Below are positions 1 through 9,159 of a stretch of DNA of 64,000 nt, piece by piece. The translations under genes were made by a program, and so were the position numbers. Location of the stretch: the NCBI GenBank assembly GCA_020723665.1, contig DYIL01000015.1, positions 1 to 64,000 on the forward strand, given 5' to 3'. The first letter of the stretch is position 1, and each line of letters begins with the position of its first letter. This stretch comes from Methyloversatilis universalis (GTDB taxonomy: Bacteria; Pseudomonadota; Gammaproteobacteria; Methylococcales; Methylococcaceae). Below the pieces are notes generated by a model. That model ran no database searches. It saw nothing but the letters and a program-made list of their open reading frames with translations, and was not told the DNA's origin.

Positions 1-172
1 TTGGCTTACGTTTTCAACCCCTTGCGTGGCCGAAAACGACGGGCATCCCTGCCCCGTAGGAGCACCTCGACGTTTTTCGAGGAGCTCTAGCTACTGGGAT
101 AGGCCTTCAGGACAAGCGCCCCGAGTGCCCGCGGAACGCTCGGAGAGGTTGTGGCTATCTCGGCGCGCGGCG
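1..172. other. Intergenic region downstream of fhcB
   Basis: I see no convincing gene here. Reading on from the fhcB stop on the minus strand there is no start resembling fhcA. A small palindrome (CCTCG ... CGAGG around 68-85, loop rich in T) could be a weak hairpin. The bases near 91-106 (CTACTGGGATAGGC) resemble the end of the family-B repeat described further along the window, so this may be a repeat remnant. Confidence 0.4.
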
Positions 173-1456
173 TCAGCCGTTCTCGCCGAGCATTCGCTCA
201 ATGGCACGCAGTACGTCGCCAGCTTTGGCGAGCGCGGACTCGCGGATTTGATACAGCGGCATGGCGACGACGTTGTCGCACCGGTACATATGGCCGGGGA
301 AGTCGATACCGGGTACGCCTACGGGGATGAATACCTCGGGCTCGGATTCAAAGCGCATTCCCGAGCGGCCGATCACGACCGTAGGCACCTGACTCGCCGG
401 GGGCGGCGTCGAGCTCAGGCTCGAAATCCAGAACAGCGCATCCGCTTCGCCGTTTGCGAGGAGCCGTGCCGCGCTGTTGTGGTAAGGATCGTATTCGGGG
501 TAACCGCGGGCGTAGCTGACGCGGGTGGGATAACCGCTGATCCAGGCGCACACTTGGCTCGCGGTGCGATCGCCGTTCTGTCCGCCCAGCGGCAGCACCG
601 CGGCGCGGGTGTCTTTATTCAGCGTCGACACCATCTGGCACAACTGCTGGACGGTCAGTTCGGCATGAGGAAAGGCGAGTTGCCCTGCCGCCCAGGTGAC
701 GACGCTGTAACGGGCTTGGCGCAGCCGTTCCACGACTGATCGCAGCTCCGAGACGGGAATGCCGGCGACCTGTTCCGCCTGAAGTTTCGCGCCTTTGGCG
801 AGAGCTGAAAGCGCTGCGGCAACGTCCGGCAGGGTTTCTTGAGCGCAAGGGATAACTTTCGGGGCGCGGCCGTCGGGCGCGGTAGCCGCCTGGCCGGTCG
901 GGGCGCGGCCGATGAAGATGATTTCGCGCTTGCTGGTGTCGCCCTCGAACAAAGTCTCTTTGTTCCAAACAAAGCGCTCGAAGAAGCGCGGGAAATCGAG
1001 TTCGATATCGGTGCCGAACGAAACCAGAACCTCTACCCGATTCTTGAGTTCGCCCAAGGTGGTCGCCATCCAGCCGGAATCGGCCAGCACCAAAAGATTG
1101 CGCAAACCGCCTTCTGCGCGCATTTGGTCGAAAACGCCGCGGCAACGGTCGATCAGGGACAGCGCCGCGCGGGTTTCATTGACATCGGTGCCGAAACCGC
1201 TGAATACCGGCAGGTGCGCGCTATTCAATATTTCCGCGGCCCGTGCGACGGCCTGGTCCAGCGTAGCCGGCTTTCCGGCGATGCGCGGAACGGTGTCGGC
1301 GATCGCCTGCTCGAAGCCGGAAATCGTTACGGCGTCACCATTCCCGATGATTTTGACCCGCTGGCCTTCGACCTCGATTTTCAGATCGTCCGAGGCAATG
1401 CCGCAAAACGGGCTGGGAACGTTTTCGAATACGCGGGTTTGGGTGCTTTCGGTCAT
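173..1456 (-). CDS. fhcB: Formyltransferase/hydrolase complex subunit B (FhcB)
   Basis: This is subunit B of the bacterial Fhc complex, which transfers the formyl group from formyl-H4MPT to methanofuran and hydrolyses it to formate in the cytoplasm. The 427-residue protein is homologous to archaeal formylmethanofuran dehydrogenase subunit B (molybdopterin oxidoreductase fold). Near the N-terminus it reads PFCGIASDDL, where the archaeal protein has further cysteines, which fits the known loss of redox function in bacterial Fhc. I chose the ATG at 1456 because AGGGAAGG lies just upstream; the reading frame is open for 58 more codons but without family similarity. It is divergent from the beta-RFAP synthase gene. 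No fhcA, fhcC or fhcD follows within the remaining 172 bases. Confidence 0.9.
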   Translation of the reverse strand: MTESTQTRVFENVPSPFCGIASDDLKIEVEGQRVKIIGNGDAVTISGFEQAIADTVPRIAGKPATLDQAVARAAEILNSAHLPVFSGFGTDVNETRAALSLIDRCRGVFDQMRAEGGLRNLLVLADSGWMATTLGELKNRVEVLVSFGTDIELDFPRFFERFVWNKETLFEGDTSKREIIFIGRAPTGQAATAPDGRAPKVIPCAQETLPDVAAALSALAKGAKLQAEQVAGIPVSELRSVVERLRQARYSVVTWAAGQLAFPHAELTVQQLCQMVSTLNKDTRAAVLPLGGQNGDRTASQVCAWISGYPTRVSYARGYPEYDPYHNSAARLLANGEADALFWISSLSSTPPPASQVPTVVIGRSGMRFESEPEVFIPVGVPGIDFPGHMYRCDNVVAMPLYQIRESALAKAGDVLRAIERMLGENG

Positions 1457-1702
1457 GCCCTTCCCTAATATTTTGATACTGGAATGAATGGCGAAAAGGC
1501 TTAAGGCCCAAGGACTAAGGAGGCATTGGGAGCGGTCAAGCATAGGGTTTTCGGCCGGATTTTTCAACTTGAAACGGTCTGCGGAGTCTGGCGATCCGAG
1601 GTTTTTCACGGTCGACAAAGCGGAGACCATGCAATAGCATGTCGCTTCACGGTTACTTCTCGAGCGGAATCGTCCGCAGTTCTCCGGAAGTCGTTCTAGC
1701 CA
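1457..1702. promoter_or_regulatory. Divergent intergenic region between fhcB and the beta-RFAP synthase gene
   Basis: This 246-base gap separates the divergent starts of two C1-pathway genes, so it must hold the promoters of both unless one transcript is leaderless. The stretch beside fhcB is AT-richer than the genes around it (for example CCCTAATATTTTGATACTGG near 1463). I could not assign -35/-10 boxes or an operator with confidence. Confidence 0.4.
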
Positions 1703-2743
1703 ATGCCAATCAATCCTTTACCCCAGCATAAGCTTCGCGTCCGCATCGTCGCTCCGGCGCGTCTGCACATGGGCTTCCTCGACCTCAGCGGGTCCTTGGG
1801 GCGGCGTTTCGGCAGTATAGGCGTCGGCATCAATGAAATTGCGACCAGACTCTCATTAATGCCTTCGGATCGGCTGTCGGCCCATGGCCCCGGCGCGGAT
1901 CGGGCCGTCGCGGCCGTGCGCAAGTTCGTCTCCGCGTTGGGACGGGATTTCGCGGTCGAGATTCATGTCGAGGAGGCGATACCGGGCCACATCGGACTCG
2001 GCTCCGGCACGCAGCTCGAACTGGCCGTGGGTATGGCTTTGTCGCGGCTTTTCGGCCTCGACTTAGGGGTACGGGAACTCGCGCCGATCATCGAGCGCGG
2101 GGCACGTTCCGGCATCGGCATCGCGGTATTCGAACAGGGCGGCTTGGTGGTCGACGGTGGGCGCGGCGAAAACACGGTCATCCCGCCGGTCGTCACCCGT
2201 CTGGAGTTTCCCGCAGATTGGCGCCTCATTCTGGTTCTGGACGAGCGGGATCTCGGGCTTCATGGTGAGGATGAGATCGAGGCTTTCCGGGCCTTGCCGG
2301 TTTTTCCCGCCGAGGAGGCCGCGCATCTCTGCCATTTGCTGCTCATGAAGGGCTTACCCGCATTAGCCGAGCGCGACATTCGTGGTTTCGGCGAGGTCAT
2401 CGCGGAATTGCAGCGTTCGGTGGGCGATTATTTCGCGCCGGCTCAGGGCGGCCGCTTCACCAGCGCCGACGTTGCCGAGGCCTTGTCTTTCCTGGAATCG
2501 CAAGGCGCCGTCGGCATCGGTCAAAGCTCCTGGGGCCCGACCGGTTTTTGCCTGGTCGAGAACGCGGCGCTGGGGGAAACGCTGATCCGTGCGGCGCGGC
2601 GGCAGTTCGCCGCTAGGGCCGGCATCCGGTTCCTGCTGGCCACCCCGCGCAATCAAGGCGCCGATGTCGTATTCGAGCGGGCGGATGCGACGCGGGAAAA
2701 GTCTTTCGCGTGTAAAGCCGGTGCTCGGGCCGACCGGCCGTGA
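1703..2743 (+). CDS. mptG: Beta-ribofuranosylaminobenzene 5'-phosphate synthase (MptG family)
   Basis: This enzyme commits to tetrahydromethanopterin synthesis by condensing 4-aminobenzoate or 4-hydroxybenzoate with PRPP, releasing CO2 and pyrophosphate. The 346-residue protein has the GHMP-kinase-like fold: an N-terminal VRIVAPARLHMGFLDL segment and a glycine-rich PGHIGLGSGTQLELAVG loop near residues 95-111. Length and motifs match bacterial RFAP synthases (orf4 of the methylotroph C1 cluster). It heads the plus-strand cluster and is followed after 16 bases by an ATP-grasp gene. A pabB gene further down the cluster could supply its aminobenzoate substrate. The start ATG at 1703 is the first in frame and fits family length. 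Confidence 0.9.
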   Translation: MPINPLPQHKLRVRIVAPARLHMGFLDLSGSLGRRFGSIGVGINEIATRLSLMPSDRLSAHGPGADRAVAAVRKFVSALGRDFAVEIHVEEAIPGHIGLGSGTQLELAVGMALSRLFGLDLGVRELAPIIERGARSGIGIAVFEQGGLVVDGGRGENTVIPPVVTRLEFPADWRLILVLDERDLGLHGEDEIEAFRALPVFPAEEAAHLCHLLLMKGLPALAERDIRGFGEVIAELQRSVGDYFAPAQGGRFTSADVAEALSFLESQGAVGIGQSSWGPTGFCLVENAALGETLIRAARRQFAARAGIRFLLATPRNQGADVVFERADATREKSFACKAGARADRP

Positions 2744-2759
2744 AACCGCTGATCGATCC

Positions 2760-3893
2760 TTGGGAAGCCTGCACGATTTACCGGAACGCCTGCTGCTGGT
2801 CGGCTGCTCGGCGAGAATGCTGGCGCAATCGGCGGCGCGCGCCGGAATTCGGCCGGTTTCGATCGATCTTTTCGCCGATCGGGAGACGCGCGCTTGCTCG
2901 GCATATTGCGAGACCGTCGACGCCGCCGACATCGGCTTCGAGCGGGAAAGCCTTTTGCGGGCTGCCGAGCGCCTGGCTCCCGCGGGGCGTGGGTATGCCT
3001 TGGTCTACGGCAGCGGCCTGGACGTCGATTCCGGTATTCTTGAAGAACTCGCGCGAGGGCGGATGCTGTACGGCAATCCGCCGGAAATTCTCCGTTTATT
3101 GAAAACGCCCGATACCTTTTTCGACATGCTTCGGCGACTCGGCATTCCGTATCCGGAATCCGGCCGGATACGACCGCCCGATCCGGAGAATTGGCTGCTG
3201 AAGTCTGGCCGCAGCGAAGGCGGCAAGGGCGTGCGTTTTTGCTCTCGAGCGGAACCGGGTTCGAGCGCCTATTACCAGCGCCGGCTTCCCGGCAAGGCCA
3301 TGTCCGCCTTGTTTCTCGCGAACGGAGAAGACGCGTGGATCATCGGTTTCAATACGCTGCGCACCGCTGATCATCTCGTCGGTCAGCCGTTCTTGTTCGC
3401 CGGTGCCGTCAATCGAGTGGACCTCGCGCCCAGACAGCGGCTGCAGGTGCGGACGTACGTCGAGCGCCTGGTCCGAGCGGTTCCGCTCAGAGGATTGAGC
3501 AGCCTGGATTTCATGCTCGATGGCGAAACCTGTCGGGTTCTGGAAGTCAATCCCAGGCCGAGCGCCACCATGGCCTTGTACGACGATGATTTTCCGCAGG
3601 GATTACTGGCCGCGCACATTCGAGCGTGCCGCGGCGAGATGCCGGATGCGATGGCCGCAGGCCGAGCCGTTCGGGCATTCAAGGTGTTTTTTGCGCCGTT
3701 CGATCTCGAGGTATCGGAAGGGACGAGATGGCCGGACTGGTGCACGGATACGCCGGTGACGGGTACGCGAATCGGCGTTGGCCAGCCGGTATGCACCGTT
3801 TACGCCGAGGGAGCGGACCAACAACAGGTAGAACGCCTGATCGAACGGCGGGAGAGCGAGTTGTTCGAACGATTGTACGCAGCGCGGAGTTAG
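2760..3893 (+). CDS. ATP-grasp protein of the H4MPT C1-transfer cluster (ORF17-like)
   Basis: This is an ATP-grasp superfamily ligase of about 377 residues, resembling the ORF17 protein conserved in bacterial H4MPT gene clusters. Visible features are an N-terminal [15 protein letters not shown] Rossmann-like segment, a central ATP-binding region with [15 protein letters not shown], and the C-terminal metal-site motif [17 protein letters not shown]. Its substrate is not known; a peptide-bond or glutamate-ligase role in cofactor assembly is an inference from the fold. The start is uncertain. The frame is open back to 2589 inside mptG, but similarity begins near 2775, so TTG at 2760 or GTG at 2721 is most likely. 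It ends 47 bases before mch. Confidence 0.75.
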   Translation: MGSLHDLPERLLLVGCSARMLAQSAARAGIRPVSIDLFADRETRACSAYCETVDAADIGFERESLLRAAERLAPAGRGYALVYGSGLDVDSGILEELARGRMLYGNPPEILRLLKTPDTFFDMLRRLGIPYPESGRIRPPDPENWLLKSGRSEGGKGVRFCSRAEPGSSAYYQRRLPGKAMSALFLANGEDAWIIGFNTLRTADHLVGQPFLFAGAVNRVDLAPRQRLQVRTYVERLVRAVPLRGLSSLDFMLDGETCRVLEVNPRPSATMALYDDDFPQGLLAAHIRACRGEMPDAMAAGRAVRAFKVFFAPFDLEVSEGTRWPDWCTDTPVTGTRIGVGQPVCTVYAEGADQQQVERLIERRESELFERLYAARS

Positions 3894-3940
3894 CCGGGTA
3901 CAATCACGTTTTTGTCAATAAACCGGGCAAGAGGATAACC

Positions 3941-4936
3941 ATGCAACATACTGTCAGCGTAAATGCGCACGCGCTTCCCATCGTCAAATACATGATCGCC
4001 AACGCCGACAGGCTGCGGCTCAAAGTCGACAAGCTGGGAAACGGCTGCACCGTCATCGACGCCGGCATCGATGCCGTGGGCGGTCTGGAGGCGGGGCGCT
4101 TGATCGCGGAAATCTGCATGGGCGGGCTCGGAACGGTTACGTTGACCCACTCGGCGACCTTCGGCCGCTGGCCGCTCACCGTCAACGTTCATTCCACGAA
4201 TCCCGTGATTGCCTGCCTGGGCAGCCAGTACGCCGGCTGGAGCCTGTCCCATGGAGAGGGAAAGAACGCCTTTTATGCGCTCGGTTCGGGGCCGGCGCGC
4301 GCGCTGGCGACCAAGGTCAAGGACGGCAGCGAGGAGCCCGTGGAAGAGCTCTATAAGGAATTGGGCTATCGCGACCACGGCAAGGAGACGGCCATCGTGA
4401 TGGAGGTGGACAAGGTTCCGCCGGTCGAGGTGATCGAAAAGATCGCCAAGGCGTGCAAAGTGGACACCAGCGGAGTGAACGTCATCTTGACGCCGACATC
4501 CAGCCTCGCCGGCGGCATGCAGGTCGTAGGCCGCGTACTGGAAGTCGCCTTGCACAAGGCCCATTCGCTCCATTTCCCGCTGGGCAACATCATCGACGGC
4601 ACCGGCACCGCCCCGGTTCCGCCGCCTCACCCCAATTTCGTCAAGGCCATGGGGCGGACCAACGACGCCATTCTGTTCGGCGGCACCGTGCATCTGTTCG
4701 TGAAGGGCAGCGACGAGGCGGCGGAAATGTTGGCCAACGAGCTGCCGAGTTCGGTTTCGCGCGATTACGGCAGGCCGTTTGCCGAGGTGTTCAAGGATTA
4801 CAAATACGATTTCTTCAAGGTCGATCCGATGCTGTTCAGCCCGGCCAGTGTCATCGTCACGGCCGTCGAGTCCGGTCGGAGTTTCCACGCGGGCAAGCTC
4901 GACGAAGCGCTACTGGAGCGGTCCTTCGGAGAATAA
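3941..4936 (+). CDS. mch: Methenyltetrahydromethanopterin cyclohydrolase
   Basis: Mch interconverts 5,10-methenyl-H4MPT and 5-formyl-H4MPT in formaldehyde oxidation. The 331-residue protein starts [18 protein letters not shown] and is collinear with bacterial Mch, including [31 protein letters not shown] and [14 protein letters not shown]. The ATG at 3941, after a GAGGATAACC ribosome-binding region, gives the family length. The open frame extends upstream to 3626, but that part overlaps the ATP-grasp gene in another frame and is not coding. The next gene starts one base after its stop, so the two are probably translationally linked. Confidence 0.95.
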   Translation: MQHTVSVNAHALPIVKYMIANADRLRLKVDKLGNGCTVIDAGIDAVGGLEAGRLIAEICMGGLGTVTLTHSATFGRWPLTVNVHSTNPVIACLGSQYAGWSLSHGEGKNAFYALGSGPARALATKVKDGSEEPVEELYKELGYRDHGKETAIVMEVDKVPPVEVIEKIAKACKVDTSGVNVILTPTSSLAGGMQVVGRVLEVALHKAHSLHFPLGNIIDGTGTAPVPPPHPNFVKAMGRTNDAILFGGTVHLFVKGSDEAAEMLANELPSSVSRDYGRPFAEVFKDYKYDFFKVDPMLFSPASVIVTAVESGRSFHAGKLDEALLERSFGE

Positions 4937-4937
4937 T

Positions 4938-5852
4938 TTGGGCACTATTGCGATCATCACCGAAGATCCGGGCTGGCACGGCGCGCGCCTGCGCGAGGCT
5001 TTGGCGGCGAACGGCTATGGCCATCGTTACGTCTCCCTGACCGCCTGCCGGCTGAATCTCGAGTCCGGCGGTTTGCCGGTGATCCTGCCAGGCTTCGAGG
5101 GGGGGCTTCCCGACGGCGTTTTCGTGCGCGGCGTGCCCGGCGGATCGCTGGATCAGGTGGTGTTTTACTTGGATGTGCTGCACGCTCTGAAGCTGCTCGG
5201 GATTACGGTGTACAACGACGGCCGCGCGATCGAGCGTACCGTCGACAAGGCCATGACCAGCTTCGTGCTGCAGCGTGCCGGCATACCGACGCCGCCCACC
5301 TGGGTGCTGGGCAGCCGCGAAGAGGCGGTCGAATTGGCGGAGCGCGAGTTGCGGGCGGGCCATCAGCTCGTGTCCAAGCCCCTGTTCGGCTCCCAGGGAC
5401 AGGGTTTGCAGCGGTATGAAAAGCCGGAGGACCTGGCCCACTTGAGCGACGGCAACGGCGTCTTCTATCTGCAGCGTTTCGTCGGCTGCGGCGAGCAGCC
5501 CCACGACTTCCGCGTATTCGTCATCAGGGGCAAGGCGGTGGCCGCCATGCGGCGCTGCGGTGTCACCTGGCTGAATAACGTCGCCCAGGGCGCCCGCTGC
5601 GAGCCGGTGCGTCTCGACGACCTGCTGCTGTGCCGGCTGGCGGAGGATGCGGTGAAGGTTTTGGAGATGGGATACGCGGGGGTCGACATCATCCGCGATC
5701 ATCACGGTCGTTACAGTGTGCTCGAGGTCAACAGCATTCCGGCGTGGAAGGGCCTCCAGAGCGTCAGCAAGGTCTCGATCGCCGATCTACTGGTCGAAGA
5801 CTTCCTGGCGCTTTGCCGTCCCGAATCTCACGAGGAAATCCGGGTTCGGTGA
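4938..5852 (+). CDS. RimK-like ATP-grasp ligase of the H4MPT cluster (ORF5-like)
   Basis: This 304-residue ATP-grasp protein corresponds to ORF5, found beside mch and orf7 in methylotrophs. It begins TTG at 4938 with GGAG seven bases upstream, one base after the mch stop. The N-terminus reads GTIAIITEDPGWHGARLREA. A central ATP-binding region contains LVSKPLFGSQGQGLQRY, and the C-terminal ligand site reads GVDIIRDHHGRYSVLEVN. RimK/MptN relatives add glutamates to cofactors or proteins, so a role in glutamylating an H4MPT- or methanofuran-type cofactor is plausible but not shown. It overlaps the following gene by four bases (GTGA). Confidence 0.85.
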   Translation: MGTIAIITEDPGWHGARLREALAANGYGHRYVSLTACRLNLESGGLPVILPGFEGGLPDGVFVRGVPGGSLDQVVFYLDVLHALKLLGITVYNDGRAIERTVDKAMTSFVLQRAGIPTPPTWVLGSREEAVELAERELRAGHQLVSKPLFGSQGQGLQRYEKPEDLAHLSDGNGVFYLQRFVGCGEQPHDFRVFVIRGKAVAAMRRCGVTWLNNVAQGARCEPVRLDDLLLCRLAEDAVKVLEMGYAGVDIIRDHHGRYSVLEVNSIPAWKGLQSVSKVSIADLLVEDFLALCRPESHEEIRVR

Positions 5853-6745
5853 CGACGGTGCCTGTTCAACGGGACGCTTTATTGTCCGCTTATCTCGAGT
5901 CTTGCGAGACGGAACTTCGCGCTTTCAAACCCGGTAACGTCAGCGTTTATTCGGAAGCCCACGATATGACCGTGGAAGACTTCCGGCGCAGCGCCGCTGC
6001 GAGCGGGCCTTTCCTGTGCGACCCCGATCTTTCCCTGGGCGAGAAAATCTACCACGCGACTCGGGCCACCCGTGAGGCTGTCCCCTGCAATACCAATCTC
6101 GGCATCATTCTGTTGGCCGCGCCCCTGTTTCAGGCGGCCCAGACGATTCGCGAAGGCGAAACGCTCAGGGGTGCGTTGCAGAGAGTCCTGCTCGCCACGA
6201 CGCAAGCCGACGCGGACTGGGCTTACAAGGCCATTCGGCTGGCGCAGCCTGGCGGCCTCGGCGAAGCTCCGGAGCAGGACGTTCGCGATGCGCCGGAGGT
6301 CACTTTGCTCGAAGCCATGCGCCTAGCGGAACATCGCGATCGAATCGCTTATCAATACACTAATTCTTTTGTAGATATTTTTGAATTTGCCATTCCAAGT
6401 TATCATAAGAAATTGTCCCAGTGGGGCGATAAAGAATGGTCGGCAGTGGCGGTGTTCGCAGGCTTGCTCAAGCGTATTCCCGACAGCCACGTCGAGCGCA
6501 AATTCGGCGCTCGATATACAAGGACGATTGCCAGCCGAATGACACAGATCGATCGGGCGTTATCCGTTTCCGATAGACCAGAACATGTCATACCGCTCCT
6601 GCGCGAAGTGGATGCAGAGTTCAAGTCCTACGGAATCAATCCGGGTACGACGGCCGATCTCACAGTGGCGTGTTTGCTGGCCGCCAGGCTGGAAACGCTG
6701 CTGAGTCAGTGCCAGCGAAAGACGGGCCGTTTCCGGGAAGCATAA
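5849..6745 (+). CDS. Triphosphoribosyl-dephospho-CoA synthase-like protein (ORF7, CitG family)
   Basis: This 298-residue protein belongs to the CitG/MdcB superfamily and matches ORF7 of methylotroph H4MPT clusters. The family signature is at the N-terminus: [20 protein letters not shown], followed by [14 protein letters not shown]. CitG relatives use ATP to make a phosphoribosyl linkage on dephospho-CoA; here the context suggests an analogous nucleotide or phosphoribosyl transfer in cofactor synthesis, with the real reaction unknown. The start is GTG at 5849, overlapping the stop of the previous gene. The last third, around 6340-6420, is noticeably richer in AT than its surroundings. A 103-base gap separates it from fae. 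Confidence 0.85.
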   Translation: MTTVPVQRDALLSAYLESCETELRAFKPGNVSVYSEAHDMTVEDFRRSAAASGPFLCDPDLSLGEKIYHATRATREAVPCNTNLGIILLAAPLFQAAQTIREGETLRGALQRVLLATTQADADWAYKAIRLAQPGGLGEAPEQDVRDAPEVTLLEAMRLAEHRDRIAYQYTNSFVDIFEFAIPSYHKKLSQWGDKEWSAVAVFAGLLKRIPDSHVERKFGARYTRTIASRMTQIDRALSVSDRPEHVIPLLREVDAEFKSYGINPGTTADLTVACLLAARLETLLSQCQRKTGRFREA

Positions 6746-6848
6746 AGGCACGTCGGCACAAATAGGGAGTTTTGCCTCGCTTGAGGGAGGAGGATTAGGC
6801 AGTGTCGTTACTTCGAACGTTTTTACTTTTACCAAAGAGGAGTTAGCA

Positions 6849-7361
6849 ATGGGGAAAATCAATAAGATGTTGGTGGGTGAGGCTTTGTGCGGCGGCGGCA
6901 ACGAAATCGCCCACATCGACCTGATCATGGGACCGCGTGGCAGCGCTGCAGAGACGGCTTTCGCCAACTGCATCACCAATAACAAGGACGGATTCAGCAG
7001 CTTGCTCGCAGTGGTAGCGCCGAACCTGATGGCCAAGCCGAACACTGTCATGTTCAACAAGGTGACCATCAAGAACGGCAAGCAGGCTACCCAGATGTTC
7101 GGGCCGGCGCAGCGCGGCGTCGCCATGGCTGTGGCCGATTGCGTCGAAGACGGCACCATTCCTGCCGACGAAGCCGACGACATCTTTGTCTGCGTAGGCG
7201 TATTCATCCACTGGCTGGCGGAAGACGACGCGAAAATCCAGGACTATAACTACGAAGCCACCAAGCTGGCCATCAAGCGTGCCGTTGCCGGCGAGCCCAC
7301 GGCAGCCGATGTTGTGGCTCAGAAGGGACAGATCGAGCATCCCTTCGCCGCGCACAAATAA
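6849..7361 (+). CDS. fae: Formaldehyde-activating enzyme
   Basis: Fae condenses formaldehyde with H4MPT to 5,10-methylene-H4MPT, the entry step of the formaldehyde oxidation pathway, and is usually very abundant. The 170-residue protein is collinear with Fae of Methylobacterium extorquens, including the catalytic histidine at residue 22 in [20 protein letters not shown], and [14 protein letters not shown] near residue 130. A strong ribosome-binding site (AAAGAGGAG, six bases before ATG) suits high expression. The 103-base upstream gap suggests its own promoter in addition to readthrough. A strong terminator follows the stop codon. Confidence 0.97.
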   Translation: MGKINKMLVGEALCGGGNEIAHIDLIMGPRGSAAETAFANCITNNKDGFSSLLAVVAPNLMAKPNTVMFNKVTIKNGKQATQMFGPAQRGVAMAVADCVEDGTIPADEADDIFVCVGVFIHWLAEDDAKIQDYNYEATKLAIKRAVAGEPTAADVVAQKGQIEHPFAAHK

Positions 7362-7374
7362 TCGCGTTTATCGA

Positions 7375-7408
7375 AAAACGTTGCCCCGCTCCGGGGCAAC
7401 GCTTTTTC
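7375..7408. terminator. Bidirectional intrinsic terminator between fae and the HisA-like gene
   Basis: A nine-base-pair stem (CGTTGCCCC / GGGGCAACG, 7379-7387 and 7393-7401) has a five-base loop and is flanked by AAAAA on the left and CTTTTT on the right. The symmetry allows termination of both fae on the plus strand and the convergent HisA-like gene on the minus strand. Confidence 0.9.
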
Positions 7409-7429
7409 GTCCAGAACCGCGCAGTCTCG

Positions 7430-8137
7430 TCAAATCACCGCCTTCCCCAAATCCTCGATCAGCCGCGAGTCGACAGCGCCGGCATGCAGTGCACTGGCAA
7501 TCAAAACTCCGGCCGCTCTCATCGTTTTGAGCCGTCTCAGATCGTCTCCGTCCCGTACGCCGCCGGCTACGATGAAGCGCCGGTCGGGGTGCTTCAGGTT
7601 GAACGATGCTAAACGGTCGAAATCGGGACCCGCCGCACTGCCCACATGGGCGAGGTTCATCAAGATCACGCGCTCCGGCCAAAGTTCCGGACCGTCCAGC
7701 AACGACTCCGCGCCCAAGAATCGATCGCCGAGAAAGTCCAGCGACAGGATGAAGTCCGGCTCCAAGCGGGATAGAAGCGGCAAGGATTTTTCGGAAAGCG
7801 ATTCGCTGCCGACGACGGTGCGAACATTCGGCTCGGATCGAACAAAAGGTGTATTCCCAACGTTCGGGAGTCCTCGATCTATCCAGAATTCGATATTCGG
7901 AAAACGGCGCGTGAGACCGATCGCCAAATCGGTTTGGGGGGCTTTGTCCATGAGCGCATCGAGATCGGCCAGATAAATCCTTTTGAACGGATGAAAAGCG
8001 AGCAGACCGCGTATGACGGTCTCCGGTTCGGCGGTCGAGCACAATGTACTTTGCAGCGGGCGATAATGTTCGCGCCGCCCTTCCTTTGCGTGCACGGCGA
8101 GGCCGTTCATGATGTCGATGACGGGAATGATTTCCAT
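7430..8137 (-). CDS. HisA-like TIM-barrel protein of the C1 cofactor cluster
   Basis: This 235-residue protein is a HisA/HisF-family (beta/alpha)8 barrel. It starts MEIIPVIDIMNGLAVHAKEG, keeping the strand-1 aspartate of HisA, and has DFILSLDFLGDR in the middle, consistent with the strand-5 aspartate. The phosphate-binding end reads FIVAGGVRDGDDL and GVLIASALH. HisA-like paralogues occur in methylotroph H4MPT/methanofuran clusters and not with histidine genes, as here. Its substrate is unknown; an Amadori-type isomerisation of a phosphoribosyl intermediate is an inference from the family. Its start codon lies only 11 bases from the divergent start of the next gene, and no Shine-Dalgarno sequence is evident. 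Confidence 0.8.
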   Translation of the reverse strand: MEIIPVIDIMNGLAVHAKEGRREHYRPLQSTLCSTAEPETVIRGLLAFHPFKRIYLADLDALMDKAPQTDLAIGLTRRFPNIEFWIDRGLPNVGNTPFVRSEPNVRTVVGSESLSEKSLPLLSRLEPDFILSLDFLGDRFLGAESLLDGPELWPERVILMNLAHVGSAAGPDFDRLASFNLKHPDRRFIVAGGVRDGDDLRRLKTMRAAGVLIASALHAGAVDSRLIEDLGKAVI

Positions 8138-8148
8138 CGGCTGAGGGT

Positions 8149-9159
8149 ATGAGAATACTGGTTTTCGAATATATTACCGGCGGCGGCATGCTTGGCGAAA
8201 CGATTCCGCGTTCGCTGGCGCGGGAAGGGGAGTTGATGCTTACGGCACTCCTCGGGGACTTATCCGAGTTGCCGGAGGTCCGGACGGTCACGCTCAGGGA
8301 CGGACGTCTCCCCGTTTCCGATCGGGCGTTTTCCGGAACCGAGTGGATTTTTTTGGATCGGAAAGACGATCTCGAGCGTCGTCTAGATAATGAGATCGAA
8401 TGCTGCGATGCCGTCTGGCCTATTGCGCCCGAAACCGGCGGCGTTCTGGAGCGCATTTGCCGTCGGGTCGAAGCGGCCGGTAAGACACTGTTGGCCAGTT
8501 CGGGCGACGGCGTGAGCCTTGCCGCGAGCAAGTTTGCAACCGTGAAGCGCTTGGAAAAAAACGGTGTCCCGGCAATCCCGACCTTTGCGCTAGACGCATC
8601 GACGTCCTTGGAATTCCCTTTGGTAGTGAAGCCGGACGACGGCGTCGGCTGCGAAGGCGCCCGCATCGTCGAAACCGGGGACGAGTGGGAAGCTTGGGCG
8701 GCCGAAGTCGACGCCCCCACCCGTTATGTCGCGCAGCCTTTGGTCGAAGGCGAGCCGCTGAGTCTGTCCGTACTCTTTTGTCACGGAAAGGCGCGGCTTC
8801 TGAGCTGTAATCGGCAGCGGATCGTCAGGTCGCGGGGCGGGTTTAGCTTGCGTGGCTGCGAGGTCGGAGCCATCCGGACGGGCCTTGCCGCATACCAGGC
8901 CCTGGCCGATAGGCTTGCGGAAGCCATGCCGGAGCTCTGGGGCTATGTCGGGGTCGATGTGCTGCGGTGCGAACAGGGGCTCAAGGTGCTCGAGGTGAAT
9001 CCTAGATTGACCACCTCCTACGCCGGGCTGCGGCAATCCTTGGGCGTCAATCCGGCCGCGCTGGTTCTGGAATCGTGGCGGAGCGGAACCTTGCCGGAGG
9101 TCCGGCCGCTGGCGGGAAAGGCCATCGAGATTCATTTGGAGTCCTGGGATGACGGTTGA
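8149..9159 (+). CDS. ATP-grasp ligase, MfnD-like (tyramine-glutamate ligase family)
   Basis: This 336-residue ATP-grasp protein resembles MfnD, which joins glutamate to tyramine in methanofuran synthesis. The N-terminus MRILVFEYITGGGMLGE is characteristic of the group. ATP-grasp elements are FPLVVKPDDGVGCEGARIV near residue 160 and the metal site LKVLEVNPRLTTSYAGL near residue 280. Its neighbours are homologues of MfnF and MfnE, which strengthens a methanofuran (methylofuran) role. It overlaps the next gene by 11 bases, indicating a tight operon. Substrate identity remains inferred. The start lies 11 bases from the divergent HisA-like gene. Confidence 0.8.
   Translation: MRILVFEYITGGGMLGETIPRSLAREGELMLTALLGDLSELPEVRTVTLRDGRLPVSDRAFSGTEWIFLDRKDDLERRLDNEIECCDAVWPIAPETGGVLERICRRVEAAGKTLLASSGDGVSLAASKFATVKRLEKNGVPAIPTFALDASTSLEFPLVVKPDDGVGCEGARIVETGDEWEAWAAEVDAPTRYVAQPLVEGEPLSLSVLFCHGKARLLSCNRQRIVRSRGGFSLRGCEVGAIRTGLAAYQALADRLAEAMPELWGYVGVDVLRCEQGLKVLEVNPRLTTSYAGLRQSLGVNPAALVLESWRSGTLPEVRPLAGKAIEIHLESWDDG

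Noticed and set aside
26-739. 237-codon open frame on the plus strand across the end of fhcB
   Set aside because: It is antisense to fhcB and has low-complexity arginine-rich sequence.
3890-4888. 332-codon open frame on the minus strand opposite mch
   Set aside because: mch is certain on the plus strand; the antisense frame has no motif or ribosome-binding site.
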